Shown: piece by piece, positions 1 to 9,966 of the stretch
How the letters are laid out: each line of letters opens with the position of its first letter
Numbering within the stretch: the first letter of the stretch is position 1
Assembly: GCA_001828855.1 (NCBI GenBank)
Contig: MHZT01000035.1
Location: 62,001 to 126,000, forward strand
From: Rhodobacterales bacterium RIFCSPHIGHO2_02_FULL_62_130
Lineage (GTDB): Bacteria; Pseudomonadota; Alphaproteobacteria; Rhodobacterales; Rhodobacteraceae
Length of the DNA: 64,000 nt
Reading direction: 5' to 3'
Program-made: the position numbers and the translations under genes
Notes under the pieces: model-generated
The model's database searches: none
Told to the model about the DNA's origin: nothing
What the model saw: the letters and a program-made list of their open reading frames with translations, nothing else

Positions 1-2
1 GC

Positions 3-866
3 TCTGCCCCGCTGCCGGTCGAACTGTTCAACCGCTTTGAAAAGGCCACCGGCGTGCAGATCGTCGAAGGCTACGGCCTGACCGAATGCACCTGCCTTGT
101 CTCGGTCAACCCGCCGGATGGAAACAAGAAAATCGGTTCGGTCGGCATCCCCTTCCCACATACCCATGTCCGTATCCTGACCACCGACGGGGCAGGGGGC
201 CTGCGCGATTGCGCCACCGATGAGGTGGGCGAGATTTGCGTCTACAACCCCGGCGTCAGCCCCGGCGCGACCTATACCGAGGCCGACAAGAATCGCGGCC
301 TTTACGCCGATGAGAAATACCTTCGCACCGGCGATCTGGGCCGGATCGATGCCGACGGCTATCTTTACATCACGGGCCGCGCCAAGGATCTGATCATCCG
401 CGGCGGCCATAACATCGACCCCGCCCTCATCGAAGAGGCGCTGATGGGCCATCAGGCCGTGTCCTTTGTCGGTGCCATCGGCCAGCCTGACGCCCATGCG
501 GGCGAATTGCCCTGCGCCTATGTCGAGCTTGTCAAAGGTGCGGCGGTCAGCGTCGATGAGTTGATGGAGTACGCCCGCATCCACATCAAGGAACGCGCCG
601 CCCAGCCCAAACACATCGAGATTCTGGCCGAATTGCCGAAAACCGCCGTGGGCAAAGTGTTCAAACCCGATCTGCGCCGCCGCGCCATCTCGCGTATATA
701 CGATGCGGCACTGGCCGAGGCGGGCCTGCCCGTGCGGGTTTCCGAAGTGATCGAGGACAAGAAGCGCGGCCTTGTGGCGCGTCTGGTGAAATCCGCGCCC
801 ACCGAGGATGCGGCGGTCAACGCGATCCTCGGACAGTTCGCGCAGGGTTGGGAATGGGCCGTATAG
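3..866 (+). CDS. acyl-CoA synthetase (AMP-forming), C-terminal part
   Basis: The gene enters from the left edge, so the true start is outside; 287 codons are visible. Adenylate-forming enzymes activate a carboxylic acid to an acyl-AMP and transfer it to CoA in the cytoplasm. Visible motifs are YGLTECT (A5 motif), YLRTGDLG with the ribose-binding Asp, the hinge region RAKDLIIRGGHNIDP and the C-terminal PKTAVGKVFK with the catalytic Lys. The body matches fatty-acyl or aryl-CoA ligases; the substrate cannot be told from this half. The last 70 residues extend a little past the usual ANL-family end. The next gene on this strand starts 111 bases later, so it need not be co-transcribed. Confidence 0.9.
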   Translation, partial: SAPLPVELFNRFEKATGVQIVEGYGLTECTCLVSVNPPDGNKKIGSVGIPFPHTHVRILTTDGAGGLRDCATDEVGEICVYNPGVSPGATYTEADKNRGLYADEKYLRTGDLGRIDADGYLYITGRAKDLIIRGGHNIDPALIEEALMGHQAVSFVGAIGQPDAHAGELPCAYVELVKGAAVSVDELMEYARIHIKERAAQPKHIEILAELPKTAVGKVFKPDLRRRAISRIYDAALAEAGLPVRVSEVIEDKKRGLVARLVKSAPTEDAAVNAILGQFAQGWEWAV

Positions 867-977
867 ATTGGAAAATGCACGAATTAACTATCCTTGGATA
901 GAATAACGGGCTTTTTCATTTGCAGGAATCGCGGCGCTGTCCAATCCTCACGAAAAATCTATCGTGGGAGATCCGCT

Positions 978-1481
978 ATGAATGCTTGGAAAACTGTCGC
1001 CGCCGTCACGGCCTTTGGCCTTTGTGCCGCCCCCGTGCTGGCCGAGCCTCAGTCGGAAACGCTGTTCCAGCACAAGCATTGGGAAGTCGAGTTTGTGACG
1101 TTTGACGACGGCAGCCTTGCCTGCCTTGCCGAAGTAGACGCGCAGACCGACAGCTTTACCCTCTGGGTCTATCAGGACCAGTCGGTGCGGTTGCAGTTCT
1201 ATTCGACCTCGTGGGAATTTGGCGAAGGCGACACCGCCGATCTTGAGGTGAAGATCGGCAACCGCAGCCCGTGGTCCCTCACCAATGCCGAGCTTTACAA
1301 GAATTCGATCCTGTTCGACCTGCCCGACAGCGATGCCGGTGTGAACTTCCTTGTCGAAGTGGCCCAAGGCAGCCGGCTTTATCTGCGAAGCGCCACTGGC
1401 GAACCTGTGATGGATTATTCACTGGCCGGTTCCAGCGCGTCGATGGATGCGCTGATCGAATGTGGCAACGCCATCCGCTGA
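978..1481 (+). CDS. secreted hypothetical protein
   Basis: A 167-residue protein with a clear Sec signal peptide (Lys at 5, hydrophobic core, cleavage probably after Ala-Leu-Ala near residue 23). The mature part is acidic, about 145 residues, with Cys in SLACLAEV and LIECGN that could form a disulfide in the periplasm. The start is the ATG at 978, preceded by a purine-rich GGGAG, rather than an upstream in-frame codon that would hide the signal peptide. The general look recalls small periplasmic IalB-like proteins of alphaproteobacteria, but I do not recognise a diagnostic motif and give no function. Confidence 0.75.
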   Translation: MNAWKTVAAVTAFGLCAAPVLAEPQSETLFQHKHWEVEFVTFDDGSLACLAEVDAQTDSFTLWVYQDQSVRLQFYSTSWEFGEGDTADLEVKIGNRSPWSLTNAELYKNSILFDLPDSDAGVNFLVEVAQGSRLYLRSATGEPVMDYSLAGSSASMDALIECGNAIR

Positions 1482-1565
1482 CCCGTTTCAACCAGACAGG
1501 CCGGGGGCCACTCCGGTCTGGCTGAAAGTGTTGAAAAATCGTTAATACGAGTCTTCAAGCTATTG

Positions 1566-1603
1566 ATAAAAAACACATAAAAATGGTCCCGCGTTGGGAC
1601 CAT
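1566..1603 (-). terminator. rho-independent terminator after dtd
   Basis: The inverted repeat ATGGTCCC / GGGACCAT (1583-1603) with a 5-base loop touches the dtd stop codon. On the minus strand it is followed by TTTTATGTGTTTTTT, a good U-tract. It ends the minus-strand pfkB-dtd pair and faces the convergent secreted-protein gene. Confidence 0.8.
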
Positions 1604-2046
1604 CAAAGATTGGCCGTGTCCATCCAGATTGTCACGGGTCCATCATTGTTCAGGCTGACATCCATATCGGCCCCGAAAATCCCGTTCTCGACAGCGATCC
1701 CCTCGGCCCTGATCCGGTCCGAGAAATACTCATACAGCCGCTTCCCCTCATCCGGAGCCGCCGCATAGGAAAACCCCGGCCGGTTCCCCCGCAAATCCGC
1801 CGCCAGCGTGAACTGCGACACGATCAAGGCCGCCCCGCCCGCATCGCGGACCGACAGGTTCATCTTGCCCGCGTCATCCTTGAAGATCCGCAGCTTGGCA
1901 ATCTTGGCCGCCAGCTTGTCCGCCTCGGCCTCGGTATCGCCCTGCATGGCACAGATCAGGATCAGCAACCCCGCCCCGATCTGCCCCACCACCGCGCCAT
2001 CCACCGAAACCGAGGCGCGGCTGACCCGCTGAAGGACGGCTCTCAC
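1603..2046 (-). CDS. dtd: D-aminoacyl-tRNA deacylase
   Basis: A full-length 147-residue Dtd. The enzyme hydrolyses D-aminoacyl-tRNA and so keeps D-amino acids out of translation. The family signatures SQFTL (about residues 77-81) and the C-terminal NDGPVTIW (Gly-Pro of the cross-subunit motif) are both present. It begins with GTG, and this GTG overlaps the TGA stop of the upstream sugar kinase gene (GTGA), so the two are probably translationally coupled. Confidence 0.95.
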   Translation of the reverse strand: MRAVLQRVSRASVSVDGAVVGQIGAGLLILICAMQGDTEAEADKLAAKIAKLRIFKDDAGKMNLSVRDAGGAALIVSQFTLAADLRGNRPGFSYAAAPDEGKRLYEYFSDRIRAEGIAVENGIFGADMDVSLNNDGPVTIWMDTANL

Positions 2047-2966
2047 AATTCATGCGCCCAAGGCGGGTTCGCGCCCGCACGGCTGACCGTAATAGCCGCC
2101 GCCCGCGTCCCCAAAGACAGCGCCGCGTCCAGTTCCGCATCCGAAACCGCCGCCAGCCGCGCCTTCGATAGCGCCCCCGCCTGATGCAGCGCCGCCAGCG
2201 CCCCCGCGTTGAAGGTATCGCCCGCGCCCACCGTATCCGCCACCGTCACCTTGGTCGCCACAACAAAGCGGTTCTGCGAGGCGGTTACAGCCCGCGCACC
2301 GGCAGCCCCTTCGGTGATAAAGACGATCTTCGGCCCCTTGGCCAGAATCCCGCGCGCCAGTTCCACCAGATCGCCCGCACCTTCCAGCCAGTGCAAATCC
2401 TCGTCCGACAGCTTCACGATGTCGGCCCGCGCGATCATCCGCTCGATCCGCGCGCGGTATTGGTCTTCCTTACCCGCGATGAAACCGGGGCGGATGTTGG
2501 GGTCGATCATGGTGACGCGATTGCCCGCCTCGCGTGCCTGAAGCGCCTCATAGGTGCTGGCGGCAGGGTCGTTCACAAGGCTGATACCGCCGAAAAACAG
2601 CGTGCCGATCTCGGCGGGAAGGCTTGGCAACTGATCCACCGACAACAGCCGCCCTGCTGTGTTCTCGTCATAAAACGCATAGGTCGCCTGACCGTTCACC
2701 AGTTTGACAAAGGCCACCGTCGTAGGCAGGTCGGTGCGCGCGCAGAAGGATGTGTCAACCTTGGACGCCTGCAAGGTATCCGCCAGAATCTCGCCCAGCA
2801 TGTCGGTCGAGATGCCCGAGAAGAACGCCGAAGGCGCGCCCAGACGCCCCAGCGCGATAGCGGTGTTGAACACGGCCCCCCCCGCATAGGGCGAAAACGC
2901 CGGTTCCCCCAGCGTCGTTGTGCGCGGCAACATATCAATCAGGGCTTCGCCACAGCTGAGAATCAT
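2043..2966 (-). CDS. PfkB-family carbohydrate kinase (fructokinase-like)
   Basis: A 307-residue ribokinase/PfkB-fold kinase that would phosphorylate a sugar with ATP in the cytoplasm. The N-terminal PfkB signature lies around [15 protein letters not shown], and the C-terminal signature [12 protein letters not shown] holds the catalytic Asp and anion hole. The closest general type is fructokinase, but the substrate is inferred only. I chose the ATG at 2966, giving MILSCGE, because the stretch just upstream reads GGAGGGTGA, a strong ribosome-binding site; an ATG at 2978 would lie inside that site. It is coupled to dtd. Confidence 0.88.
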   Translation of the reverse strand: MILSCGEALIDMLPRTTTLGEPAFSPYAGGAVFNTAIALGRLGAPSAFFSGISTDMLGEILADTLQASKVDTSFCARTDLPTTVAFVKLVNGQATYAFYDENTAGRLLSVDQLPSLPAEIGTLFFGGISLVNDPAASTYEALQAREAGNRVTMIDPNIRPGFIAGKEDQYRARIERMIARADIVKLSDEDLHWLEGAGDLVELARGILAKGPKIVFITEGAAGARAVTASQNRFVVATKVTVADTVGAGDTFNAGALAALHQAGALSKARLAAVSDAELDAALSLGTRAAAITVSRAGANPPWAHEL

Positions 2967-3032
2967 TTCACCCTCCATTCGCGTTTTGGCGACCTTAGCC
3001 GAAACGCCTATGTTAGCGCAAACAGTCCTGCG

Positions 3033-3998
3033 TCACGCGGTAAAGAACGGCGCGAGGTTGGCGCGCACGCGGTCAAGCGGGGTAGCAAAGCTGGTATCCG
3101 GCACGAAAACCTGTCCGGTGATCGCCTCGAACGCGTCGATATAGACGCGGGAGGTGGCCTCGATCATGTCGGCGGGAATCTCGGGGATGGCGTCTTTGTA
3201 GGGATCGCAGCGCGCAGCCACCCAAGACCGGATCACATCCTTGTCAAAGCTGGGCGGGCGGGTGCCTGCCGCAAAGGCCGCCTCATAGCCCGAGGCAATC
3301 CAGTAGCGGCTGGAGTCCGGCGTGTGAATCTCGTCCGCGATCAGGATGTTGCCCGCCGCATCGGTGCCGAATTCATACTTGGTATCCACCAAGATCAGCC
3401 CGCGCTCTGCCGCCATCTTCTGCCCGCGTGCAAACAGGGCCAGCGCCTTGGCCGAAACCTCGTCCCATTGCGCGGCGGTCAGCAGCCCTTGCGATACAAT
3501 CTCGTCCGCCGTCAGCGGTTCGTCATGGCCGCCGTCAAAGGCCTTGGACGTGGGCGTGATGATCGCCGCAGGCAGGGCCTGATTGTCGCGCATGCCGTCG
3601 GGCAGCGTGTGGCCATACATCTGCCGCACGCCCGCACGGTATTGCGTCAGAACGGAAGTCGATGTCGTTCCCGCCAGATAGCCGCGCACCACCACCTCGA
3701 CCGGAAGGATGGTCAGCCGCTTGCCGATCACCACATTCGGGTCGGGGTAGGACAGCACATGGTTGGGGCAAATATCGGCGGTATGGTCGAACCAGAACCG
3801 CGCCACCTGCGTCAGCACCTGCCCCTTGAAGGGGATCGCGGCCAGAATACGGTCAAAGGCCGAAATCCGGTCGGACGAGATCAGGATGCGCCGCCCCTCG
3901 GGGTGGTCTGCATCGGGGGGAAGGTCGTAGCAATCGCGCACTTTGCCGAAATAGGGGTTCGGAAGTTCGGCAATACGGGCATGATCAAGGATACGCAT
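3033..3998 (-). CDS. purC: phosphoribosylaminoimidazole-succinocarboxamide synthase
   Basis: The SAICAR synthase of purine biosynthesis joins CAIR and aspartate with ATP. At 321 residues it is the longer, eukaryote-like type also common in alphaproteobacteria, against about 240 for E. coli PurC. Motifs seen: GKVRDCYDL near the N-terminus, [17 protein letters not shown], and LVDTKYEFG, the second SAICAR synthetase signature. It stands alone on the minus strand; the 66-base gap to the sugar kinase and the 166-base gap to the divergent CHAT gene suggest its own promoter. Confidence 0.96.
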   Translation of the reverse strand: MRILDHARIAELPNPYFGKVRDCYDLPPDADHPEGRRILISSDRISAFDRILAAIPFKGQVLTQVARFWFDHTADICPNHVLSYPDPNVVIGKRLTILPVEVVVRGYLAGTTSTSVLTQYRAGVRQMYGHTLPDGMRDNQALPAAIITPTSKAFDGGHDEPLTADEIVSQGLLTAAQWDEVSAKALALFARGQKMAAERGLILVDTKYEFGTDAAGNILIADEIHTPDSSRYWIASGYEAAFAAGTRPPSFDKDVIRSWVAARCDPYKDAIPEIPADMIEATSRVYIDAFEAITGQVFVPDTSFATPLDRVRANLAPFFTA

Positions 3999-4164
3999 GG
4001 GGCCTCCGCTAAGGCTGGATGGGCAAGGCTGGATGGGCTATCGCCCGCAAGGGGGGGCTTGTCAACCTTGTGACAAATGCTGTCACGCGCGGGCCGTGCT
4101 TGCCGGAGCGGGGTGCGCGGCCGTAGGGTGGCCGCATTGACTGGTTGACCGCAAAGGTATCGCC

Positions 4165-6729
4165 GTGACCCTGATTTCCCGTCTGGTTTTCATGCTGTTT
4201 CTTTTCGCCGCTGCACCGCCTGTCCTGGCCGACGACACCTCTGACCCGTTGCAAAACGTCGATCCGTCCTTGGTGCAGGACGCAAAGAATGGGGATGTCT
4301 ATGCCGCCTTCAACGTCGGCGTCGCCCTGACCGATCCTTGGACCGAAGCCAACCTGCGCGCAGCCTTGCCGTGGTTCCGTCAGGCCTATGCCGCCTCGGG
4401 GGTGATGGTTGAAAGCGACCCGTTCTTTGCAGGGCAGGCCGCACTGATGCTAAGTCGCGCGTTGTCGGCGCTGTCAGAAAACCGTGGTGCGCTTGATCTG
4501 GCGGCCGAGGCCCAAACGCGGTTCGAGGCCATGATGGCCGCAGACCCCGCCGCAGACCCCTATTACATCGCCTTGACCTTGGAAGATCAGGCGATCCTGC
4601 TGACGGCCCTTTCGCGCTATGAGGAAAGCATCCCTTATCTGGAGCGCGCGCGCGAGATTTATACCTCGATCGGGCATGAAACCGCCGTTGCAAATACTTG
4701 GCTAAACCAAGGGGTGTCGCATGAGGGCGCGAATGATCTGGACGCGGCCCTGCTGGCCTATGGCGCGTCTTACGGGCGGTTTGTGGTCAATACCGGCGCC
4801 GACAGCATCGAGGTGGGTTATCTGGCCAATAACATCGGCTGGGTGCTGGCGCGGCAGAAGAATTTCCCGGAAAGCCGGTTCTGGTTTGAAAATGCGCTAC
4901 GGCTTCTGCTGCTGCATGAAGGCGAATTTTCCAACAATGTCATGAAGATATATATCAATCTTGGCATCGTTTCGAATGGCGAGGGCAAGCATGACGAGGC
5001 AATTCGCTGGGGCATGAAGGCGATGCCCTATATCACCGCCAACCGCAGCCAGACGCTTGACGATCAACGCTGGACCTTCGAGATGATGTCGCGCGCCTTT
5101 GCCGCCAAGGGCAATACCGACAAGGCGATCTTCTTTGGCAAGATGGCGGTGAATGCCCAACAGGAATTCCGCGCCACCAATACCGTCTCGGGGGCCGAGG
5201 ATATGGCCGCCAGCCAGCGCGAATGGGGGCGGCTCTATCAGGATCTGGCAGATTTGCTGATCGGGCAGGGCCGGATTTCCGAAGCGCAGGCCGTGCTGAA
5301 CATGGCCAAAGAGGAAGAGGTCTCGCAATATCTCAAGCGCGATTCCAGTGCCAAACTGACCGAAACAAGGTCCGCTTTGACCGCAACAGAAATCGCGCAT
5401 CAAGAGGCACTGGCAGACATCGTCGCGCCACCTGTTGCCGCCGAGCAGGAGTTGCAGGCGCTGATGGTCAAATTCGATGCAGGCGAAGCGACGCCCGAGG
5501 AAGAAAACCGCATCTTCGAATTGCAAGACACCCTTCAGGCCGCCAGCGATGAATTTGATGCGGCGGTGGATGCGTTTCTGGCGGCCATGCCGGAAACCGA
5601 CCGCGCGGTTCTGGATGACCAGTTCGATGCGGTGGGCAGTTATCAGGCGGTTCTGGCCGATCTGCCGCGCCCGACCGCTATCCTGCAAGTGGCGGCTTTG
5701 GACAATGCCACCCACCTGTTCCTGACCCTTCCGGGGCTGACGCTGCACGAGGAGGTGCTGCTGCCCAAGGCCGATCTGGCGCGTCTGGTGTTTGATGCGC
5801 TTGAGTCGATCGAAACCGTCTCGCCCGATGCCAAGGATAAACTGGCCGCGCTTTATGCCGTGATCTTTGCTCCGGTGGATCAAGCCCTGCGCGACAGTGG
5901 CACGCAGGTGGTGATGCTCAATCTGGACGGTGTGCTGCGCTATGTCCCCTTTGCCGCGCTGTATGACGGGCAGGGCTATCTGGTCGAGCGTTATGCCTTT
6001 GCGCTGTATTCCACTGCCGTCCCGACCCAGTTTGAAACCGCTCCCCGCGCGCCCAAGGCCACGGCGGGTTTTGGCGTGACGCAGGCGCATGAAGGGTTTT
6101 CCGCGCTGCCCGGCGTTGCGAAAGAGTTGGACACGATCTTTGGCGGTGCGTCGGCTGTGCTGGCGGGTGAAACCGAGTTGGACGCCGATTTTGACGAACG
6201 CAGCCTGAAACGGGCGCTGTTGGGCAAGCCCACGATCCTGCATATCGCCAGCCATTTCAACCTTGTGCCGGGGCGCGAGGATGACAGTTTCCTGTTGCTG
6301 GGCGATGGCGAACACCTGCCGTTGTCGAAAATCCGGTCAACCCGCGCGCTGCGGTTCACGGGGGTTGATTTGCTGACGCTATCGGCATGCCAGACCGCAC
6401 GTGGCGGTGACGGGTCCGAGATCGACGGCTTTGGCGCAACCGCGCAGTTGAACGGCGCGGGCGCTGTGATGGCATCGCTATGGCCGGTATCGGATCAGGC
6501 GACGCCGACGCTGATGCACGGATTCTACGACGGGATGATCGCGCAGGGGCTGGACAAGGCCGAGGCCCTGCGCCGCTCCCAAGTGGCGATGTTGAAAGGG
6601 ACCGGCGATGCGGTGCAACTTGCCGCCCGCGCCGCAGCCCCCTTGGAGGGTGAGGCGGCCCCCGCCCCCGCAGGGCCGGAGCATCCCTATTTCTGGGCCG
6701 CTTTCGTGTTGATGGGCAACTGGCTGTAA
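4165..6729 (+). CDS. secreted TPR-CHAT domain protein
   Basis: An 854-residue protein starting at GTG. Residues 1-22 form a signal peptide ending in PPVLA before DDTS. Residues about 30-400 hold TPR-like helical repeats, then a helical linker (about 400-500), and a C-terminal CHAT (caspase-HetF-associated with TPR) domain from about 560. The putative peptidase dyad is visible as His697 in HIASH and Cys742 in TLSACQTA, followed by the usual ASLWPVSD. CHAT proteins are caspase-like peptidases or scaffolds in stress, defence and cell-surface systems; an exported one would act in the periplasm. It converges on the zinc-ribbon gene with only three bases between them, so any link to the 6.7-12.2 kb cluster is by position. 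Confidence 0.88.
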   Translation: MTLISRLVFMLFLFAAAPPVLADDTSDPLQNVDPSLVQDAKNGDVYAAFNVGVALTDPWTEANLRAALPWFRQAYAASGVMVESDPFFAGQAALMLSRALSALSENRGALDLAAEAQTRFEAMMAADPAADPYYIALTLEDQAILLTALSRYEESIPYLERAREIYTSIGHETAVANTWLNQGVSHEGANDLDAALLAYGASYGRFVVNTGADSIEVGYLANNIGWVLARQKNFPESRFWFENALRLLLLHEGEFSNNVMKIYINLGIVSNGEGKHDEAIRWGMKAMPYITANRSQTLDDQRWTFEMMSRAFAAKGNTDKAIFFGKMAVNAQQEFRATNTVSGAEDMAASQREWGRLYQDLADLLIGQGRISEAQAVLNMAKEEEVSQYLKRDSSAKLTETRSALTATEIAHQEALADIVAPPVAAEQELQALMVKFDAGEATPEEENRIFELQDTLQAASDEFDAAVDAFLAAMPETDRAVLDDQFDAVGSYQAVLADLPRPTAILQVAALDNATHLFLTLPGLTLHEEVLLPKADLARLVFDALESIETVSPDAKDKLAALYAVIFAPVDQALRDSGTQVVMLNLDGVLRYVPFAALYDGQGYLVERYAFALYSTAVPTQFETAPRAPKATAGFGVTQAHEGFSALPGVAKELDTIFGGASAVLAGETELDADFDERSLKRALLGKPTILHIASHFNLVPGREDDSFLLLGDGEHLPLSKIRSTRALRFTGVDLLTLSACQTARGGDGSEIDGFGATAQLNGAGAVMASLWPVSDQATPTLMHGFYDGMIAQGLDKAEALRRSQVAMLKGTGDAVQLAARAAAPLEGEAAPAPAGPEHPYFWAAFVLMGNWL

Positions 6730-6732
6730 GGA

Positions 6733-7872
6733 TTAGTTCATCCAGTCGGGCTTGGGAAGGCCAAAGATCGACGGGTCTACCAGATAGGCCACGCCTGCCG
6801 CAGCCACCAAACCCGCTGCAACCGCAAAGCCGATCTTCCACCACGAATAGGGCCGCTCGCCGCGCACCTCGCCGGTCTGGCCGTTGACCAGAAAGCGATA
6901 GCTTTTGCCGCCATATTTATAGGCGGCCATCCAGACCGGCAGCAGGATATGCTTGAAGGTCTCGTCGCTGAAGGTGCTGTCGATGCTGTCGATGCGCTGT
7001 TCGTCCCCGCCGATGTCGCGGCGGACATCTTCGCGGATCACGGCTTCCATCTTGTCGCGGGCCTTGGCATGGCCATCGGCAAGGCCGACGGTATAGCCCT
7101 CGGCCTGAAAACCGGCCAGAAAATCGGTGCTATAGGGTTCCAGCGCACCCAGATCCCACGAGGACAGGTTATCGGCCAGCCGTTCCGGCAGACTGGTCGA
7201 GCCGACCACAAGAACATCGTCGAACTGCCGGTCAACATGGCCCGAGACATTATACCAGCGGGTCTTTTGCACCTGTTCCTGCCGCTGCACGGTCTTGCCG
7301 TTTTCAACCACGGACACCGTGCGGGTTTCGTAGTAATGCTCGCCCCGCTGGCCGCGATAGTGGCTGTCGCTGTCGGCGTCGAAGGTCCAATAGGGGGCAT
7401 AGATACCCGCCATCGCCCGGCCCTTGCGGGTGTATTCCAGCAAGCCGTTGGGCGCGAACCACAATCCCCCCAGCCATTTCGTCAGGGCATCGCGTGCCTG
7501 ATTTTCATTCAGCGCAAAGGGGATCAGCGCCTGCGGTTTGATCTTGCGCTGGCTGCCGGTGTCGATGGCGACGGGCGTGGCGCAGAACGGGCATTCGGTG
7601 GCGTGGTTCGCCCCCTGAAACTCGACCACTGCGCCGCAATTCGGGCAAGAGGTTGACCGCACCTCGACCGAGGCCGCCTCGGGCAGGTCGTCATCCAGGC
7701 CATGGGCCAGATCCAATTCGCCCAAGGCGCGCTGGCGGCTGCGCGGGGGGGCGGCCTTGATCGCCTGCACATGGCCGCAGTGATCGCATTTCAGCTCGGT
7801 CTGTCCGGGTGCAAAACGCAGGTCCGCCCCGCATTGTTCGCAGGGCCAGCGGTGTTCTTCGGCGATGGTCAT
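6733..7872 (-). CDS. zinc-ribbon protein with C-terminal membrane segment
   Basis: A 379-residue protein with two zinc-ribbon-like pairs at each of two sites: CEQC...CDHC (about residues 10-36) and CPNC...CPFC (about 75-100). The rest is a conserved all-beta/alpha region, with a single hydrophobic segment near residues 347-366 before a short tail. Databases often mislabel this family as primosomal N'-like; I see no helicase motifs. It corresponds in type to the zinc-ribbon partner found beside YdjI-like SPFH proteins. Its start lies 6 bases after the SPFH stop, so they form one operon and the two products probably work together at the membrane. Confidence 0.75.
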   Translation of the reverse strand: MTIAEEHRWPCEQCGADLRFAPGQTELKCDHCGHVQAIKAAPPRSRQRALGELDLAHGLDDDLPEAASVEVRSTSCPNCGAVVEFQGANHATECPFCATPVAIDTGSQRKIKPQALIPFALNENQARDALTKWLGGLWFAPNGLLEYTRKGRAMAGIYAPYWTFDADSDSHYRGQRGEHYYETRTVSVVENGKTVQRQEQVQKTRWYNVSGHVDRQFDDVLVVGSTSLPERLADNLSSWDLGALEPYSTDFLAGFQAEGYTVGLADGHAKARDKMEAVIREDVRRDIGGDEQRIDSIDSTFSDETFKHILLPVWMAAYKYGGKSYRFLVNGQTGEVRGERPYSWWKIGFAVAAGLVAAAGVAYLVDPSIFGLPKPDWMN

Positions 7873-7878
7873 ATCAGA

Positions 7879-8976
7879 TCACACGGCGGGCGGCGGGGGC
7901 GGGGGAACCATGGCAAAGAGGCGCGCAAGTTCGGTGTCGCCCGCCGCTTTCCAGCCGTCCTGTCCAGCGGTCCAGACCTGCGTGGCGCGGGTCAGCGCCC
8001 CGCTGGACACCAGCGCCGCCAGATCGTTTTCGCCGAACGGCCCCTTGGTGGCCCCGTTTTCCGCCACATGCCACGCCTTTGCAGCCGGCGGCGGCGGGGG
8101 GGGCGGCGATGCGGCGGCCGCAGGTGCTGCCCCCCACGGTCCCGCATTCTGCGCCATGTTCAGCCCCATGCCCGCGCCAAGCCCCGCGCCCATCGCAGCG
8201 CCGATACCGGATGCCGGATTGCCCATGCCTTCGGCGGCATTGAACTGCATGTATTTGTGCAGATCGCCCGCGATGCCGACCGAGGTGCGCTTGTCCAGCA
8301 CCTTTTCGACTTCTTCGGGCAGGCTGATGTTTTCGATGTAGAATTCGGGTAGCACCAGCCCGTATTCCGCAATCTTGGGCGAGATGGCGGTGGTGACCAG
8401 CTTGCCCAGATCGGCAGTGTTGGCAGCCATATCCAGCACCGGAATATCCGATTTCGCCAGAACCTGACTCATTTCCTGCAAGATCACGTTGCGGATCTGG
8501 TTGGTCACCTCATCGGCGGTAAACTCGCCATCGGTGCCGACAATTTCACGCAGGAACACCGCCGGATCGCTGACCCGCAACGAATAGGTGCCAAAGGCGC
8601 GCAGGCGCACGGGGCCAAATTCGGGATCGCGGCACATGATCGGGTTTTTGGTTCCCCATTTCTGGTCGTTGAAACGGGTTGTATTGATGAAATAGATCTC
8701 GGACTTGAAGGGGCTATCAAAGCCGTGGTCCCAGTGTTGCAGGGTGGTCATGATCGGCATGTTGTTGGTTTCCAACACATACATGCCGGGGCCAAACACA
8801 TCGGCCAACTGACCCTCATGCACGAAAACTGCCGCCTGACCTTCGCGTACCGTCAGTTTGGCCCCGTATTTGATCGCATTGCCGTGCCGTTCAAAGCGCC
8901 AGACCATCGTATCGCGGGTGTCATCCAGCCATGTGATGACGTCGATAAATTCGCCCTTCAGAAATCCAAAGACCAT
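7879..8976 (-). CDS. SPFH-domain protein with C-terminal GYF-like domain
   Basis: A 365-residue protein of the YdjI (virion-core-like) branch of the SPFH/stomatin family. Residues about 25-240 form the SPFH region; residues 255-305 are Gly/Ala-rich and then polyproline; residues about 300-350 match a GYF_2-type domain (WHVAENGATKGPF...). SPFH proteins build membrane-associated oligomers. No transmembrane helix is evident, so peripheral attachment is likely. It begins 30 bases downstream of the DUF2927 gene in the telA-xpaC set. The family's exact task is not settled; a role in membrane stress is inferred from its partners. Confidence 0.85.
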   Translation of the reverse strand: MVFGFLKGEFIDVITWLDDTRDTMVWRFERHGNAIKYGAKLTVREGQAAVFVHEGQLADVFGPGMYVLETNNMPIMTTLQHWDHGFDSPFKSEIYFINTTRFNDQKWGTKNPIMCRDPEFGPVRLRAFGTYSLRVSDPAVFLREIVGTDGEFTADEVTNQIRNVILQEMSQVLAKSDIPVLDMAANTADLGKLVTTAISPKIAEYGLVLPEFYIENISLPEEVEKVLDKRTSVGIAGDLHKYMQFNAAEGMGNPASGIGAAMGAGLGAGMGLNMAQNAGPWGAAPAAAASPPPPPPPAAKAWHVAENGATKGPFGENDLAALVSSGALTRATQVWTAGQDGWKAAGDTELARLFAMVPPPPPPAV

Positions 8977-9006
8977 TTCAATCTCCTATCCCCGCCTGCG
9001 GCGGTT

Positions 9007-9966
9007 CTAACTTTCGCCGCCCAAAAGACGGCTGGCAAGGGTTTCCACGATCGGCTGGGCCTCGGACAACAGCATGCCGGGGTGCAGCGCGGGATTATAC
9101 AGGATCTTAAGCATCAATTCGTCCTGACGCGTCAGCAGGGCAAATTCCTCATCGTCGTTGAAGATCGAGGGCCGCGCGGTCGGGCTGTCATTCGGCAGGC
9201 CAAGCGCTTGGGCGATTTCTTCATGGATGCAGGACAGGCGCAACAGATCGGGATGTTCGGCGCGGATCACCGCAAAGGCGCGGGTGTAGACGCCGCTGTT
9301 ACCCTCGGACTGCGCGTAAACGATGCAATAGGTCGAGCGCGGCATCTGGGTGACGCCAGCCACATCCATCGCGGTCAGTTGCGGCAGCGCTGCGGTCAAT
9401 GCAGGGCCAAGCCGACCGCGTTCATCCTCGGAGACGATGTAGACAAAGAAGTTCGGTGCGGTATCGTTCAGGCTGATCGGATGGCCCGTAACGGTTGCAA
9501 GTCGCGCCAGATAAGACCCGACCCGCGCCGTATCGGTGGCGCGTTTGTCGGCGGAAACCGAGTCGCCAAAACGCAGACCGACGCGAACGGGGGCCAGCCA
9601 GCGCCGCAACTCGCTGCGGGTCTGGCGCTGCACGGTGCCGACCGAACTGCGATCATATTCATCGAACAGCGCGACCCGCATGAAGTTTTCCGCCAGCATC
9701 CGGTCGGTATAAGGCGTGTCATCGCCGCCGCCATCGGTGCGAAGCAGGCCTTGCGACAGCAAAGCCTGTTGCACCTGCCCGTAATAGGCCCGCGCCGCAG
9801 CACTTTGCGGGGTTTCCACTGGGGGCGCCGCGGGCGCGGCCATCGGATGCGGCACAGCCACCGCCCGCGCCGTTCCGCCATTGTCCTGCATGCCGCATGA
9901 CGCCAGCACAAGTGCTGCCGCAAGGGCGGGAAGGGCGCGGCGGTAACGGGCGGTCAGATATGTCAT
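9007..9966 (-). CDS. DUF2927-type lipoprotein, possible zincin
   Basis: A 319-residue protein with a lipobox LASC at about residues 22-25, so it should be lipidated and exported. The mature part matches the DUF2927 type, including CIHEEIAQALGLPND followed by a conserved Ser-Ile-Phe-Asn-Asp-Asp-Glu-Glu stretch. The HEExxQxLGL core resembles a zinc-metallopeptidase helix, but the third ligand cannot be assigned by eye, so peptidase activity is inference. Its start overlaps the telA stop by 4 bases (ATGA), placing it in the same operon. Confidence 0.75.
   Translation of the reverse strand: MTYLTARYRRALPALAAALVLASCGMQDNGGTARAVAVPHPMAAPAAPPVETPQSAAARAYYGQVQQALLSQGLLRTDGGGDDTPYTDRMLAENFMRVALFDEYDRSSVGTVQRQTRSELRRWLAPVRVGLRFGDSVSADKRATDTARVGSYLARLATVTGHPISLNDTAPNFFVYIVSEDERGRLGPALTAALPQLTAMDVAGVTQMPRSTYCIVYAQSEGNSGVYTRAFAVIRAEHPDLLRLSCIHEEIAQALGLPNDSPTARPSIFNDDEEFALLTRQDELMLKILYNPALHPGMLLSEAQPIVETLASRLLGGES

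Noticed and set aside
6733-7872. Primosomal helicase PriA
   Set aside because: Zinc ribbons cause this label, but no Walker or helicase motif is present and there is a C-terminal membrane segment.
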